Positions 1 to 8,892 are shown, counted from the first letter of the stretch. The stretch is 63,429 nt of DNA from Bacillus sp. FJAT-27264 (GCF_001682855.1 NZ_MAQW01000029.1:134864-198292), one strand, 5' to 3'. Made by a program: numbers and translations. Notes: generated by a model from the letters alone, not told the origin.

Positions 1-34
1 AAATGTCGCATAAGTGATATTGTACGACATTTTT
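1..34 (+). terminator. Hairpin with T-run at the window edge
   Basis: Eight-base arms (AAATGTCG at 1-8 and CGACATTT at 25-32) close a 16-base loop and run into a short T-tract. It probably ends a gene lying before the window, but that gene cannot be seen, and the large loop makes the call moderate. Confidence 0.45.
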
Positions 35-124
35 CTGCTGTCTTTCTTCTATTTCCGTACGGTTTGCACGCTTGCTACTTGATCAAATGAGGGTTTTGCC
101 AAGAAGTTGAGGAGGGAGAATAGG

Positions 125-736
125 TTGGGGGAATTAGCCGCACTAGTCAAAAAGGTGCATATTGCTCTAACGGAAGAGGCCCATGTGAGCGTTTGGATGA
201 ATTTTTTGCGGGACAAACACCCGGAAACACACAGGCATTCCATTAGAGTAGCCATGATGGCAGAGGAACTGGCAGGCTCCATGAAACTAATAGAGAAAGA
301 GAAAAATATCCTGATAAGAGGATGCTTTCTGCACGACATCGGCAAGTCTCTCATTCCCGTGGAGATTCTTGACCAGAAAGAACCTTTGACGGAGGAACAG
401 TGGAATATCCTGAAAATGCATCCGTTGCTCGGCGCCGAGCTTGCCAAAGATTTTCCTGGTATAGACAGCGGAGTGACCAACGTAATCCGGTATCACCATG
501 AACGATGGGACGGCAAGGGCTATCCCTACGGGCTGAAAGGCGAAGACATCCCTTTTCTTGCTCGGGTCTGTTCTGTCATTGATTCCTATGACGCCATGCA
601 ATCCTTCCGCCCATATCGGGAACGAACCTCCATCCAGCAGGCCAAGGATGAACTCCGCGCTCATGCCGGCACACAGTTTGACAGCCAGATCGTAGATCAG
701 TTCCTGCTGCTCACAGATCTGCAATTGACGGTATAG
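125..736 (+). CDS. HD-GYP domain protein (putative c-di-GMP phosphodiesterase)
   Basis: A stand-alone HD-GYP domain of about 203 residues with no membrane segment or sensor domain, so probably cytoplasmic. The metal-binding HD pair lies in LHDIGKS and the hallmark segment reads HHERWDGKGYP. Known members hydrolyse cyclic di-GMP; activity here is inferred. I place the start at TTG 125, because AGGAGGG at 110-116 is a ribosome binding site eight or nine bases before it; the earlier in-frame TTG at 107 overlaps that site. A second HD-GYP gene at about 40 kb and a c-di-GMP riboswitch at about 46.3 kb show that the nucleotide matters in this region. The convergent cta operon ends 134 bases downstream. 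Confidence 0.85.
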   Translation: MGELAALVKKVHIALTEEAHVSVWMNFLRDKHPETHRHSIRVAMMAEELAGSMKLIEKEKNILIRGCFLHDIGKSLIPVEILDQKEPLTEEQWNILKMHPLLGAELAKDFPGIDSGVTNVIRYHHERWDGKGYPYGLKGEDIPFLARVCSVIDSYDAMQSFRPYRERTSIQQAKDELRAHAGTQFDSQIVDQFLLLTDLQLTV

Positions 737-796
737 CACAGAATTCCCAGCAGGAAAGCGGTCTCATAAAGAGTATACATAACCCTCTCTTTCCTG

Positions 797-860
797 ATAA
801 AAAACAGGCCTGTGGCTGCATGCTTCCGGGCAGGAGACATACAAATCCACTAGGCCTGTT
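797..860 (-). terminator. Terminator of the cta operon
   Basis: Nine-base perfect arms (AACAGGCCT at 803-811 with AGGCCTGTT at 852-860) are followed on the minus strand by a T-tract at 797-804. It sits directly after ctaM and fits a Rho-independent terminator with a long loop. Confidence 0.6.
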
Positions 861-870
861 CCGCTGGCGT

Positions 871-1335
871 CTATGCGCCCATAATGACTTCCCATACCGG
901 CTTCGTGTGACCGCCTGGATACAGCATGTACAGTAGTACATACACCATAACGCCCGTAATAGCGGTAATGAACCAAATTACAGAGGTTACTCTTCCCCAT
1001 TTGCGGTGCTTGGCATACTTCGCCTTGAACCCCAGCGTAAGCGTAGTTAACCCAAATACGGCAGCCACGGTGGCCAATACAATATGGAAGATCAGAAACA
1101 CCTGATAAATGGTCTTCAGTTCGTCCGGTCCACCCCATGAGGTGTTCCCCACAAACAGCGTTCTTGAAACATAAACAATAAAGAACAGCAGAGCAGCGAC
1201 AGCGGCAGCAATCATTGTATTCTTGTGCGCTTCGCGTTTGCCCTTGATGATGAGTCCCCAGCCGATCGCTACCAACACCGCACTAAGCACGATGAATGAT
1301 GTACTGATCGTTGGAAACAACGTAAAAATATCCAT
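871..1335 (-). CDS. ctaM: DUF420 membrane protein, CtaM-like oxidase assembly factor
   Basis: A 154-residue integral membrane protein with about four hydrophobic segments and histidines near the membrane edges (FLIFHIVLA, KHRKWG). It matches the DUF420 family (B. subtilis YozB, S. aureus CtaM), whose members are needed for assembly of haem-copper terminal oxidases. I chose ATG 1335 because GAGGGGG lies six bases before it; a longer reading from 1353 has no comparable site. It is the last gene of the minus-strand cta operon, 34 bases after ctaG. The family call rests on sequence resemblance and operon position; the exact step in assembly is not visible. Confidence 0.85.
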   Translation of the reverse strand: MDIFTLFPTISTSFIVLSAVLVAIGWGLIIKGKREAHKNTMIAAAVAALLFFIVYVSRTLFVGNTSWGGPDELKTIYQVFLIFHIVLATVAAVFGLTTLTLGFKAKYAKHRKWGRVTSVIWFITAITGVMVYVLLYMLYPGGHTKPVWEVIMGA

Positions 1336-1369
1336 GATTATCCCCCTCGGCATTCCCAGCTATCACGGA

Positions 1370-2278
1370 TCAAACGACACCTTCCAGCCCGGAAGAGGGT
1401 CCGGAGTCTTCCCTGTCGTCTTGCCCGTTCTCTTTTTTATACCAATGATAGAACACATAAGCAAGCATAGAGGCGAAAATAAATTCTTGAATGAACTTCA
1501 TCGCGATGCCGCCCACCTGCTGATCCACCTTTGGCGATAGCCATCCGAAGAACGTCGGACCTCCAAATGCCTTCAAGAGCGCAGCGGGATCACCGGACAC
1601 ACAATAGCCCATCGCCTTGGCCCAGGCATCAGGATCACTATAGGTCGCATAAAGTGGCTGGTCGGCAAAGATAATCAGTCCGCAAGCCGGTGTCAACAGC
1701 ACCATGTTCAGAAAGATAAAGCCGATTTTGCCAAGTCCCGAAGCCATCTTACGCTCCGGCAGCGGGTTAATTAGCGTCCACCACATTAAGCCAGCTGTCA
1801 GGAAGAGGATCATATAATAGAGACGGTGAACCGTAAAATGCAGCATAACATAATCATGAATCACCGGCACGTGGTACAGCGAAAATAATCCGTTGAACAG
1901 TAGCGCCGCCACCACTGGATGGGCCAGAAACGACAGACGCCGTAAAGGATTGATCTTCAGGGCAGCCCGCCAAATCCAGTCGGGAATACCTAGCATGATC
2001 AAGGGCACCGCGACGAGATAGGACAAGGCCATACTCAGCATATGAAAAGAAAACATGATATGCCCCAGTAAGCTAACCGGCCCCCCTTGGGCCAAATACA
2101 GTGCTACCATCCCGCATACAAACAGGGTTCTGCGGAAGAACGATACAGGTGCAGCACCGCAGAACCGTGACGACAATGGTCCAATCAACACAAAATAGGC
2201 TGCTGTAACCAGCAGCATCCCCGCCAAAAATAACGGGCTCCATAAATCGGCAAAGCTAAAATATTGTAATCCCAGCAT
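1370..2278 (-). CDS. ctaG: Cytochrome c oxidase assembly protein CtaG (Caa3_CtaG family)
   Basis: A 302-residue polytopic membrane protein with about seven hydrophobic segments. It belongs to the Bacillus-type CtaG family, which is unrelated in sequence to the alpha-proteobacterial copper chaperone of the same name. In B. subtilis CtaG is needed for an active caa3 oxidase. Histidines in HIMFSFHMLSM and LFSLYHVPVIHDYVMLHF are typical of the family. The start ATG 2278 follows AAGGAGG at a slightly long spacing. It lies between ctaF and ctaM with an intergenic gap of about 108 bases upstream. Confidence 0.92.
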   Translation of the reverse strand: MLGLQYFSFADLWSPLFLAGMLLVTAAYFVLIGPLSSRFCGAAPVSFFRRTLFVCGMVALYLAQGGPVSLLGHIMFSFHMLSMALSYLVAVPLIMLGIPDWIWRAALKINPLRRLSFLAHPVVAALLFNGLFSLYHVPVIHDYVMLHFTVHRLYYMILFLTAGLMWWTLINPLPERKMASGLGKIGFIFLNMVLLTPACGLIIFADQPLYATYSDPDAWAKAMGYCVSGDPAALLKAFGGPTFFGWLSPKVDQQVGGIAMKFIQEFIFASMLAYVFYHWYKKENGQDDREDSGPSSGLEGVV

Positions 2279-2386
2279 ATCTTATTTATGCCTCCTTGAT
2301 AGGAAGGTGGGGTAAGGTGATTGTTCTCGTAGCCATAATGCCAAAAAGAGGGGGCATGAACTGCCCGCCTCTTCCGCAAATCACCT

Positions 2387-2710
2387 TTAGTCCCACCATA
2401 CCCAGTAGAGTGACATGATAATACAAGTACCCGCTACAAAAAATCCGCCGATCATGAACAGGATGGGTAGCATATGCCCCTTATCCTTCAAATGCATCCA
2501 GTACCCCATCTGCACAAACACTTGCAGTACAGCCATTACCAACAGGAGGATCACCGCGAACGATGCATTGACCCCTCCTGCCGCTACTGCAGCGAAAGCG
2601 ATCAAAGTCAGCACAATCGAGAAGATGAATACGACAATATGCTTTTGCGGTCCTTCATGCCGGTAGCGGTGCTTGACTCCACTTTGTGATGTATCTTGAT
2701 CCGTCGTCAT
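2387..2710 (-). CDS. ctaF: Cytochrome c oxidase subunit IV (CtaF)
   Basis: A 107-residue small subunit of the caa3-type oxidase with three predicted membrane segments (about residues 25-45, 50-70 and 80-105), the last ending near YWVWWD. Bacterial subunit IV is thought to stabilise subunit I rather than carry redox centres. It starts four bases after the ctaE stop, with AGGTGGG as ribosome binding site, so it is probably translated together with ctaE. Length and order match ctaF of Bacillus. Confidence 0.9.
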   Translation of the reverse strand: MTTDQDTSQSGVKHRYRHEGPQKHIVVFIFSIVLTLIAFAAVAAGGVNASFAVILLLVMAVLQVFVQMGYWMHLKDKGHMLPILFMIGGFFVAGTCIIMSLYWVWWD

Positions 2711-2713
2711 GAT

Positions 2714-3340
2714 CTAGCCCACCTTTCCGAGCAGGTATACCACTGTGAAGATGAATACCCAGACCACGTCGATAAAGTGCCAGTACATGGCTGATACATA
2801 AATCTTCGGCGCAGTGATAACGTTCAGTCCCTTACGAGCCAACTGAGCGATCAGAATTCCGATCCAGACAATCCCGAAGGCAACGTGTGCGCCGTGGAAC
2901 CCGACTAGCGTGTAGAACGCGGAGCTGAATGCGCTTGTAGTCATTCCGAATTCTTCATGTCTTATATACTCACTGAACTCATAGATTTCCAGTCCCAGAA
3001 AGCCGAGTCCCAGAACGACTGTAATGAGCAGCCAGTTTCGCAACACAGCCGGACGATTCCGGTGCATCGCCTGGATGGCGAATACACTCGTCAGACTGCT
3101 CACTAGCAGGATGAAGGTTGCCGCTGCAACCAATGGCAGATGAAATAGTTCATTAGCCGTCGGGCCTTCATTAGTCTGATTGCGCAGGGCCAGGAAGGTG
3201 GCGAACAGGGTGCCGAAGAGCACCGCTTCCCCGCCCAGAAATAGCCAGAAGGCGAGAACTTTATTGCGTCCCTCCAGGGTCGCTTTTTCCGGTTCGTGTG
3301 GAAGCGTGCCGTTAGCTGCTTCTGCGTGTGCCGTTGTCAT
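2714..3340 (-). CDS. ctaE: Cytochrome c oxidase subunit III (CtaE)
   Basis: A 208-residue subunit III with five membrane segments, as usual for bacterial haem-copper oxidases of this type. Recognisable family stretches include KVLAFWLFLGGEAVLFGTLF, GFHGAHVAFGI and YWHFIDVVWVFIF. I start at ATG 3340, preceded by GAGAGGTGAGG; a longer reading from 3394 lacks a site. The start lies eight bases after the last base of the ctaD stop codon (3348-3350), so the two genes are tightly spaced. Confidence 0.93.
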   Translation of the reverse strand: MTTAHAEAANGTLPHEPEKATLEGRNKVLAFWLFLGGEAVLFGTLFATFLALRNQTNEGPTANELFHLPLVAAATFILLVSSLTSVFAIQAMHRNRPAVLRNWLLITVVLGLGFLGLEIYEFSEYIRHEEFGMTTSAFSSAFYTLVGFHGAHVAFGIVWIGILIAQLARKGLNVITAPKIYVSAMYWHFIDVVWVFIFTVVYLLGKVG

Positions 3341-3347
3341 TCCATCC

Positions 3348-5264
3348 TCACCTCTCTTCCAGCTCTTCAGGTTCAATATGCCAGCCGTGATCATCGAACA
3401 CGGAACGCAGCACCATCGACCCGAATGTAATGAGAAGCCCGATTGCCGTTACAATGTAATTATTGAAAATAAAGCTCATAAACGCGTTGCCGAAATCATC
3501 CCTGCTGAACATAAACCCAAGTCCCGCTATGAAGATTCCCACGGACATGACGAACGGCAGTGCCGTAGCGGAAGGCATGTGGATGGAACCGACTGGCTCC
3601 GCAGGCGTCATCCCTTTATTTCCGGCTGTTTTTTCTTTCCAGAGAGCATCAATACCGCGTACTAGTGGTGTTTGCTTGAAGTTATACTCCGGTGGCGGAG
3701 AAGGAATGCTCCACTCCAATGTACGACCGTCTTCCCAAGGATCATCCAGCGCACCTACAGGCTTTCTGGAGGTCAGGAATACGTTGGTCAGGAAGATAAT
3801 CGTTCCCACACCCATCAGACCCGCACCGATCGTACTAATCAAGTTCAGGAGATCAAACTGCTGGTTCGGCAGATACGTGAAGACACGACGCTGCATGCCC
3901 ATCAGTCCAAGGAAATGCTGCACAAAGAACGTCATGTGGAACCCAAGAATGAAGGTCCAGAAGGTCCACTTGCCGAGCTTCTCGCTCAGCATGCGTCCGA
4001 ACATCTTCGGCCACCAGTAATGCAGCCCTCCGAATAGGCCAAGCACCAGGCCGCCTACAATAACGTAGTGAAAGTGGGCGACTACAAAATACGTGTCATG
4101 GAACTGAAAGTCTGCTGGCGCAGAGGCCAACATGACCCCGGTGACACCGCCCATTGTAAAGGTTGGAATGAAACCGGCTGCGAACAGATTCGGCGTGGTA
4201 AAACGTACCTGTCCCCCCCACATCGTGAAGAGCCAGTTGAAGATTTTGATTCCGGTAGGTACGGCAATAAGCATCGTCGAAACCGAGAACAACGCGTTCG
4301 CGACCGGTCCAAGACCCGTAGTGAACATATGATGCGCCCAGACCATGAAGCCGAGAAAGGCGATCAAGATGGTAGCGAAGACCATCGAGCTGTACCCGAA
4401 CAGACGCTTACGTGAGAAGGTCGGAATAATCTCGGAGATGATCCCGAACGCAGGCAGGATCAGGATATACACTTCGGGATGTCCGAAAATCCAGAAGATA
4501 TGCTGCCAAAGCACGGGGTTACCGCCGGCACCAACCTCGAAGAAGTTCGCTCCAAGGATTCGGTCAAAAGTCAGTAGTACCAGGCCCACCGTAATGGCCG
4601 GAAAAGCGAAGAGAATAATAGCGGAAGTAATAAATGTGGTCCAGGCGAACATCGGCATCCGCATGTAGGACATTCCCGGCGCACGCATTGTGATAATGGT
4701 TGCCAGAAAGTTAATGCCCCCAATCAGGGTACCGAGGCCCGCGATCTGCAAGCCGATGGTATAAAAGTCTACTCCGTGTGTCGTACTATAAGTGCTGGTA
4801 GACAATGGCGCGTAGGCTGTCCAGCCGGCATCAGGTGCACCACCCATAACCCAGCTGAGGTTGAGCAGCAGGCCGCCGAACAGGAAGGTCCAAAAGCCAA
4901 GCGCATTAAGAAAAGGAAAGGCAACGTCGCGTGCCCCTATCTGGAGTGGAATGACCGCATTCATTAGGGCGAAGATAATCGGCATAACGCCAAGGAAGAT
5001 CATCGTGGTTCCGTGCATTGTAATCAACTCATTGAAGAGCTGAGCGTTCAGAAAGGTATTCATCGGCTTGATGAGCTGAATTCGGATCAGGATCGCTTCC
5101 AGACCGCCAATGCCAAAAAACAAACCTCCGGCCCATAAGTATAGAATTGCAATTTTCTTGTGATCGACGGTGGTGATCCAATCCATCAGTCCGGTGTGCC
5201 GTTTGACGGTGTGACCATGCTTCAACGGCTTGGAATGGTTCAGGACAGGAGCTGCTTGAGCCAA
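3348..5264 (-). CDS. ctaD: Cytochrome c oxidase subunit I, caa3 type (CtaD)
   Basis: The 638-residue catalytic subunit, which reduces oxygen to water and pumps protons in the cytoplasmic membrane. Family signatures are clear: an N-terminal TVDHKKIAILYLW, the copper-B and proton-channel region WIFGHPEVYILILPAFG, a paired-histidine motif WAHHMFTTG, and haem-ligand segments around HDTYFVVAHFHYV. The C-terminal extension of about 100 residues adds two further membrane segments, as in Bacillus caa3 enzymes. It lies directly downstream of ctaC, whose cytochrome c tail supplies electrons. Confidence 0.96.
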   Translation of the reverse strand: MAQAAPVLNHSKPLKHGHTVKRHTGLMDWITTVDHKKIAILYLWAGGLFFGIGGLEAILIRIQLIKPMNTFLNAQLFNELITMHGTTMIFLGVMPIIFALMNAVIPLQIGARDVAFPFLNALGFWTFLFGGLLLNLSWVMGGAPDAGWTAYAPLSTSTYSTTHGVDFYTIGLQIAGLGTLIGGINFLATIITMRAPGMSYMRMPMFAWTTFITSAIILFAFPAITVGLVLLTFDRILGANFFEVGAGGNPVLWQHIFWIFGHPEVYILILPAFGIISEIIPTFSRKRLFGYSSMVFATILIAFLGFMVWAHHMFTTGLGPVANALFSVSTMLIAVPTGIKIFNWLFTMWGGQVRFTTPNLFAAGFIPTFTMGGVTGVMLASAPADFQFHDTYFVVAHFHYVIVGGLVLGLFGGLHYWWPKMFGRMLSEKLGKWTFWTFILGFHMTFFVQHFLGLMGMQRRVFTYLPNQQFDLLNLISTIGAGLMGVGTIIFLTNVFLTSRKPVGALDDPWEDGRTLEWSIPSPPPEYNFKQTPLVRGIDALWKEKTAGNKGMTPAEPVGSIHMPSATALPFVMSVGIFIAGLGFMFSRDDFGNAFMSFIFNNYIVTAIGLLITFGSMVLRSVFDDHGWHIEPEELEER

Positions 5265-5314
5265 GATTCGTACCCCCTTTTCAAAATTGCTGCTTGGTTT
5301 AATGGTTGAACGGA

Positions 5315-6364
5315 CTAGTTCAATTTGTAATTAGCCAGGTAATGGGCAATGCCGTCAATCTCCTCATCGGTCAGTCCCAAATCCTTGGGGTTTGGCATCA
5401 GATTATTCGGCTTCACGCTCTTGGGATCATGCAGCCAGGTCTTCAAGTTCTCCTCAACAGAAGCACCCTCTACTCCTGAATCATCATTGATCAATATCCC
5501 GGCGATAGCTTCCCGTGAGCCGATCCCCGTCAGGTTCGGTCCAACGGATATCCCCTGATCACCTACCGCATGGCATTTCAGACATTGGTCCTTGAAAGTC
5601 TTGGCCAGGGCTGGATCTTCCGGAAGCACTGCTGCCGGTTTCTTCATGCCGTCGATCCATTTCTGAAAAGCTTCTTCGCTGACGGACTTGACCTTAAATT
5701 CCATCAGGCCATGAGAAGGTCCGCATAATTCCGCACATTTGCCTCGGTAAACGCCTTCATTTGGCGCACTGAAGCTGAAGCGGTTAATGGTACCCGCCGG
5801 GTTCGTATCCAGTTTACCAGAGAGCGATGGCACCCAAAAGGAGTGTATTACATCGGCAGTCTTAAGTTCAAAGGCGATATCCTTTCCCTTAGGAATCACC
5901 AGATCCTGCGCCGTAGTTACGCCATAATCAGGGTACTCAAACTCCCACCAGTATTGGTGACCTGTTACCTTTACTTTAATTGCATTTTTGTCATTCCAAT
6001 GATCATTACCGGCAGCAAACACCGCTTTTACCGTTGGAACCGCCAGAACAACTACCAAAATCAGCGGAATCACGGTCCATAGAATCTCCAGCTTGATGCT
6101 GCCCTCCACCTGTTCAGGAATCTCGCTCTGTCCCGGCTTTCTGCGGAACCGGATCATCACAAATGCCGCGATGGAGAAGACAATCAGCAGCACGACAACC
6201 ATAATGGTAATCGACAGTTTCATGAGTCCGTACGAGGTTTCTGCCGCCGGTCCCTGCGGCCTGAGTGCCGACAAGTCCGCGCGTCCGCAACCGGTGAGAA
6301 GAATGAGTCCAAAAACTGCGATCATGGGAAGGAGTCGCCTTACAGCTTGCCACGTTTTCATCAT
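5315..6364 (-). CDS. ctaC: Cytochrome c oxidase subunit II with fused cytochrome c (CtaC)
   Basis: A 349-residue lipoprotein-type subunit II. The signal peptide ends in a lipobox, LLTG before Cys26. Two membrane helices follow, then a cupredoxin domain with the CuA ligands in CAELCGPSHGLM, and a C-terminal cytochrome c domain with the haem motif CLKCH at about residues 260-265 and a methionine ligand in NNLMPNP. This fusion defines caa3-type oxidases, which take electrons from reduced cytochrome c on the outer face of the membrane. It is the first gene of its operon; a sigma-A promoter with ResD-like repeats lies just upstream. No ctaA or ctaB is present in the window. Confidence 0.95.
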   Translation of the reverse strand: MMKTWQAVRRLLPMIAVFGLILLTGCGRADLSALRPQGPAAETSYGLMKLSITIMVVVLLIVFSIAAFVMIRFRRKPGQSEIPEQVEGSIKLEILWTVIPLILVVVLAVPTVKAVFAAGNDHWNDKNAIKVKVTGHQYWWEFEYPDYGVTTAQDLVIPKGKDIAFELKTADVIHSFWVPSLSGKLDTNPAGTINRFSFSAPNEGVYRGKCAELCGPSHGLMEFKVKSVSEEAFQKWIDGMKKPAAVLPEDPALAKTFKDQCLKCHAVGDQGISVGPNLTGIGSREAIAGILINDDSGVEGASVEENLKTWLHDPKSVKPNNLMPNPKDLGLTDEEIDGIAHYLANYKLN

Positions 6365-6433
6365 AGATCTACCCCGCTTTTCCCGATTTCATAATTTACC
6401 GTATTTTCCCTGTCAATTATAACAATCACTATT

Positions 6434-6462
6434 AATATAAGTTTAAGGGTGTGTTTTGTCAA
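6434..6462 (-). promoter_or_regulatory. Sigma-A promoter of the cta operon
   Basis: On the minus strand TTGACA (6457-6462) and TATATT (6434-6439) are separated by exactly 17 bases. Transcription would begin near 6427 and give a leader of about 63 bases to ctaC. This is the best promoter match in the region. Confidence 0.75.
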
Positions 6463-6465
6463 TCG

Positions 6466-6482
6466 TTCACAGCTAGTTCACA
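6466..6482 (-). promoter_or_regulatory. ResD-like tandem half-sites upstream of the cta promoter
   Basis: Two TTCACA hexamers on the plus strand (6466-6471 and 6477-6482) are 11 bases apart. On the minus strand they read TTTGTGAAC and CTGTGAAC, close to the ResD half-site TTTGTGAAT of B. subtilis. They lie just upstream of the -35 box, where ResD usually activates. ResD is known to control cta genes in B. subtilis; binding here is inferred. Confidence 0.5.
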
Positions 6483-6564
6483 AAGTCTTTTCAGAAGGCC
6501 AAAATGCTTGTCATTACTGAATTTAATAACGTTTTCTGAAAACGCATACACACATTATTTTATA

Positions 6565-6579
6565 ATGAAAGCGATTGCA
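6565..6579 (+). promoter_or_regulatory. cre-like (CcpA) site upstream of the cta operon
   Basis: The 15-mer ATGAAAGCGATTGCA fits the degenerate cre consensus WTGNAANCGNWNNCW at every fixed position. It lies about 140 bases upstream of the predicted cta start site. Catabolite repression of cta genes is known in B. subtilis, but the distance is larger than usual, so function is uncertain. Confidence 0.5.
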
Positions 6580-6705
6580 TTTATAATGTGTCTATTAATT
6601 CATTTGACTAATTTAAAGCTCTGATTGTTTAATAAAAATTCCTGTATTCGTTGCTGGGATTGCTTACAACGGGTTTTCTTCCACTTTTCACCAGCATTTG
6701 AACGC

Positions 6706-6729
6706 AAAAAAAACCGCTTCCTGAAGCGG
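6706..6729 (-). terminator. Rho-independent terminator after the small gene at 6822-7010
   Basis: Seven-base perfect arms (CCGCTTC at 6714-6720 and GAAGCGG at 6723-6729) with a minimal two-base gap are followed on the minus strand by eight T residues. The rest of the 6365-6821 interval holds only the cta control signals listed separately. Confidence 0.85.
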
Positions 6730-6821
6730 CACGCCGCCGGACACGGTTTATGAGAATCCTCATGGATGTAGTTACTCAGAATGTTGTCGTAAGAACGTCT
6801 GGTGATGATCCTCTCTTATAT

Positions 6822-7010
6822 TTAGGAGACGGATGAATTCATCTTTACCAGTTCATGCTCTACGACCATGGTCAGCTCTTCTTCATAGCCTCCCGTGATC
6901 CGATACTTTCGGACGTACTCCTTTACGAATTTCTTGGGATCTTTGGGCCGGAAAATACGTGTCATTTCCCGTAGACTTTCCTTAACTTCGTTATGACCTT
7001 TACTTGCCAT
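6822..7010 (-). CDS. Small basic/acidic protein of unknown function (62 aa)
   Basis: I do not recognise this protein. It is 62 residues, highly charged, has no membrane segment, and reads as helical (ESLREMTRIFRPKDPKKFVKEY). The start ATG 7010 is set by GGGAGGG seven to eight bases upstream; an extension to 7064 has no site. A strong terminator follows its stop, and an untranslated region of about 290 bases with potential stems precedes it, so it appears to be a complete single-gene transcription unit. Confidence 0.7.
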   Translation of the reverse strand: MASKGHNEVKESLREMTRIFRPKDPKKFVKEYVRKYRITGGYEEELTMVVEHELVKMNSSVS

Positions 7011-7064
7011 GATCAGTTCCCTCCCAAAACATTGAAAATGAATGCTCCGTTGTAGAGAATGCAT

Positions 7065-7315
7065 GATGAAAAGTCCGCCGTAACTCCGAAATGCAAGTCA
7101 GTATCCGTTACACATACGTAGCTCGCACTATCCGCTTGACGCTGTTCCAATACTTACTGACCGTGGATACATCATCTTGCAGGAGAAGCAGGTTCGTCGT
7201 GATTTTGGGCTGAGAGCTTGAGATGCCTGTATTGAAAGCACCTCGACACTTTAATTACCCGAAGAGCCACTTACTGAATCACTCCTTTCGGGCCTTATCG
7301 TTATATTGTATCATA
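7065..7315 (-). ncRNA. Possible structured leader RNA upstream of the small gene
   Basis: No gene is supported between 7011 and 7474. On the minus strand an extended -10-like TGATACAAT (about 7307-7315) opens a region with several inverted repeats: CCCGAA with TTCGGG near 7265-7300, GAGGTGC with GCATCTC near 7225-7250, and GTCAGTA with TACTGAC near 7100-7165. It matches no RNA family I can name. It could be a cis-acting leader or chance pairing. Confidence 0.25.
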
Positions 7316-7474
7316 TTCCGGCGCAACTTCCACCTTTCCATGTAAAATGTGCTTATGGGAAATATTTTTATTTTATGTCATGTAATTGGGGTAAGCTTTT
7401 CGGATTCCGGGTAAAATACACTCATATTTCAACTTGGCTAGCATGCCTGTCCGGATCAAGAAAAGGGGGCCGCT

Positions 7475-8494
7475 ATGATGAATCAGCCATTAGATTTACT
7501 TCATTCACCCCATAACCCCGTCTCCTTCATCGAAACAGCGCTCCCTGAAGACACAAACACTGACAGCTTCCTGTTGGAGCAAGCACATCAGACCATCCTG
7601 CAGAGTTATCCCAAAATGCACAGTATGCTATTAGTGCGCCAAGGAAAGCTCATCTTTGAGCGTTATTATGACGATTATCAAGCCGGGTCACTGAATGATC
7701 TGCGTTCAGCCACCAAAAGCTTCGTCTCCCTAATGACCGGGATTGCGATCAAGCGCGGGGACATACCCTGTGTTGAAACCCCGGTCTGTGAGGTGCTGCA
7801 TCGTCATATTCCCTCCCGGCCTTCTCCCCAGCTCGAAGAGCTCACTCTTCGCCATTTACTAACCATGACCGCCGGATTTAATTGGATCACGGGAAAGAAA
7901 CTGGGGGAGCCACTTATTCGCAAGTTCCACAACAGCCGCCGCTGGGGAACTTTTGCGCTAAGTCTGCCCATCCTTCCCGGCAATATCGGAACCTTCCAGT
8001 ATCGCAGTACCGATTCCCACCTGATCTCCATGATGATCTCGGAGTCTACAGGTATGGATACCTTCAGCTATGCCCGCCAGCATTTCTTTACTCCGCTAGG
8101 GATTCATCATGTTGCTTGGAGCTCAAGCCCCGAAGCACATAGCATGGGTCATATCGGCCTATTCCTGACCGCAAGGGATATGGCCAAGACAGCCATCTGC
8201 CTGCTCAGCGGCGGCTTCTGGGCGGATGAGGAGATCGTCCCGCAGGCATGGTTACAGGAGGCTCTCGAACCTCAGACATCCGGCTATCCCGCCTTCGGTG
8301 AGTACGGGTACCAGTTCTGGTGCGGGACGATGAGCGGACAGCCCTTCCGACTGGCGCACGGCCATGGCGGACAGCAGATTCTACTGCTGCCAAGTCTGGA
8401 TGCTGCTGTGATCTTCACCGCAGAAACCAAAGTCAGGCAGTGGAAGAATCCACGGGGACTGGTGGAGCAATATCTGATCCCTGCCATGAACTAA
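7475..8494 (+). CDS. Serine hydrolase of the beta-lactamase/penicillin-binding family
   Basis: A 339-residue protein of the class C beta-lactamase-like family (PF00144). The nucleophile motif SxxK is seen as SATKS at about residues 77-81, the second motif as YRS (about 177-179), and the third as HGHGG near the C-terminus in place of the usual KTG/HTG. No signal peptide is visible, so it probably acts in the cytoplasm as an esterase, amidase or D-peptidase-like enzyme rather than in antibiotic resistance. The start ATG 7475 has AAAGGGGG upstream. A DUF4870-type membrane protein gene follows 59 bases later on the same strand. Substrate unknown. Confidence 0.85.
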   Translation: MMNQPLDLLHSPHNPVSFIETALPEDTNTDSFLLEQAHQTILQSYPKMHSMLLVRQGKLIFERYYDDYQAGSLNDLRSATKSFVSLMTGIAIKRGDIPCVETPVCEVLHRHIPSRPSPQLEELTLRHLLTMTAGFNWITGKKLGEPLIRKFHNSRRWGTFALSLPILPGNIGTFQYRSTDSHLISMMISESTGMDTFSYARQHFFTPLGIHHVAWSSSPEAHSMGHIGLFLTARDMAKTAICLLSGGFWADEEIVPQAWLQEALEPQTSGYPAFGEYGYQFWCGTMSGQPFRLAHGHGGQQILLLPSLDAAVIFTAETKVRQWKNPRGLVEQYLIPAMN

Positions 8495-8553
8495 GGATCA
8501 CATACTTTGTCCACCACGCTCATAGAATGATGGGGAGAAGGAGTGTGATCCCT

Positions 8554-8892
8554 TTGTCCCCTTTCAGATCATCTACAGGCCTGCCCGACAACATTGCGGG
8601 TGCGCTATGCTATTTCTTCCCTTTTGCAGGCGGCATCGTCTTTCTGTCTCTGGAGAAAAAAAGCCGTTTTGTGCTTTTCCATGCCTTGCAATCACTGATC
8701 GCCTTCGGCGCGCTGATGGTCGGACATGTAATTAGCGGGTTGCTGCCACTTATTGGGCCGTTCATTGCCGCCATCCTCTCCCTCTGCGGCTTGGCGATTT
8801 GGCTTCTGATGGTTTACCACGCGCTGGGTGGCAGATGGTATCGGCTGCCCTGGGCGGGGGCCTTCGCGGAACAACAGCTCCGCCACATTTAA
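8554..8892 (+). CDS. DUF4870-like small membrane protein
   Basis: A protein of about 112 residues with three hydrophobic segments and the family signature NIAGALCYFFPFAGGIVFL followed by FVLFHALQSL. Members are widespread in Bacillota and have no assigned biochemical role. The start is uncertain: TTG 8554 has GGAG ten bases upstream, whereas ATG 8527 and 8530 have no convincing site and would add a nine-residue tail. It follows the serine hydrolase and may be cotranscribed with it and with the lipid kinase. Confidence 0.7.
   Translation: MSPFRSSTGLPDNIAGALCYFFPFAGGIVFLSLEKKSRFVLFHALQSLIAFGALMVGHVISGLLPLIGPFIAAILSLCGLAIWLLMVYHALGGRWYRLPWAGAFAEQQLRHI

Noticed and set aside
7475..8494. Antibiotic-resistance beta-lactamase
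   Set aside because: No signal peptide is present and the third motif is HGHGG; the family is mostly esterases and peptidases.
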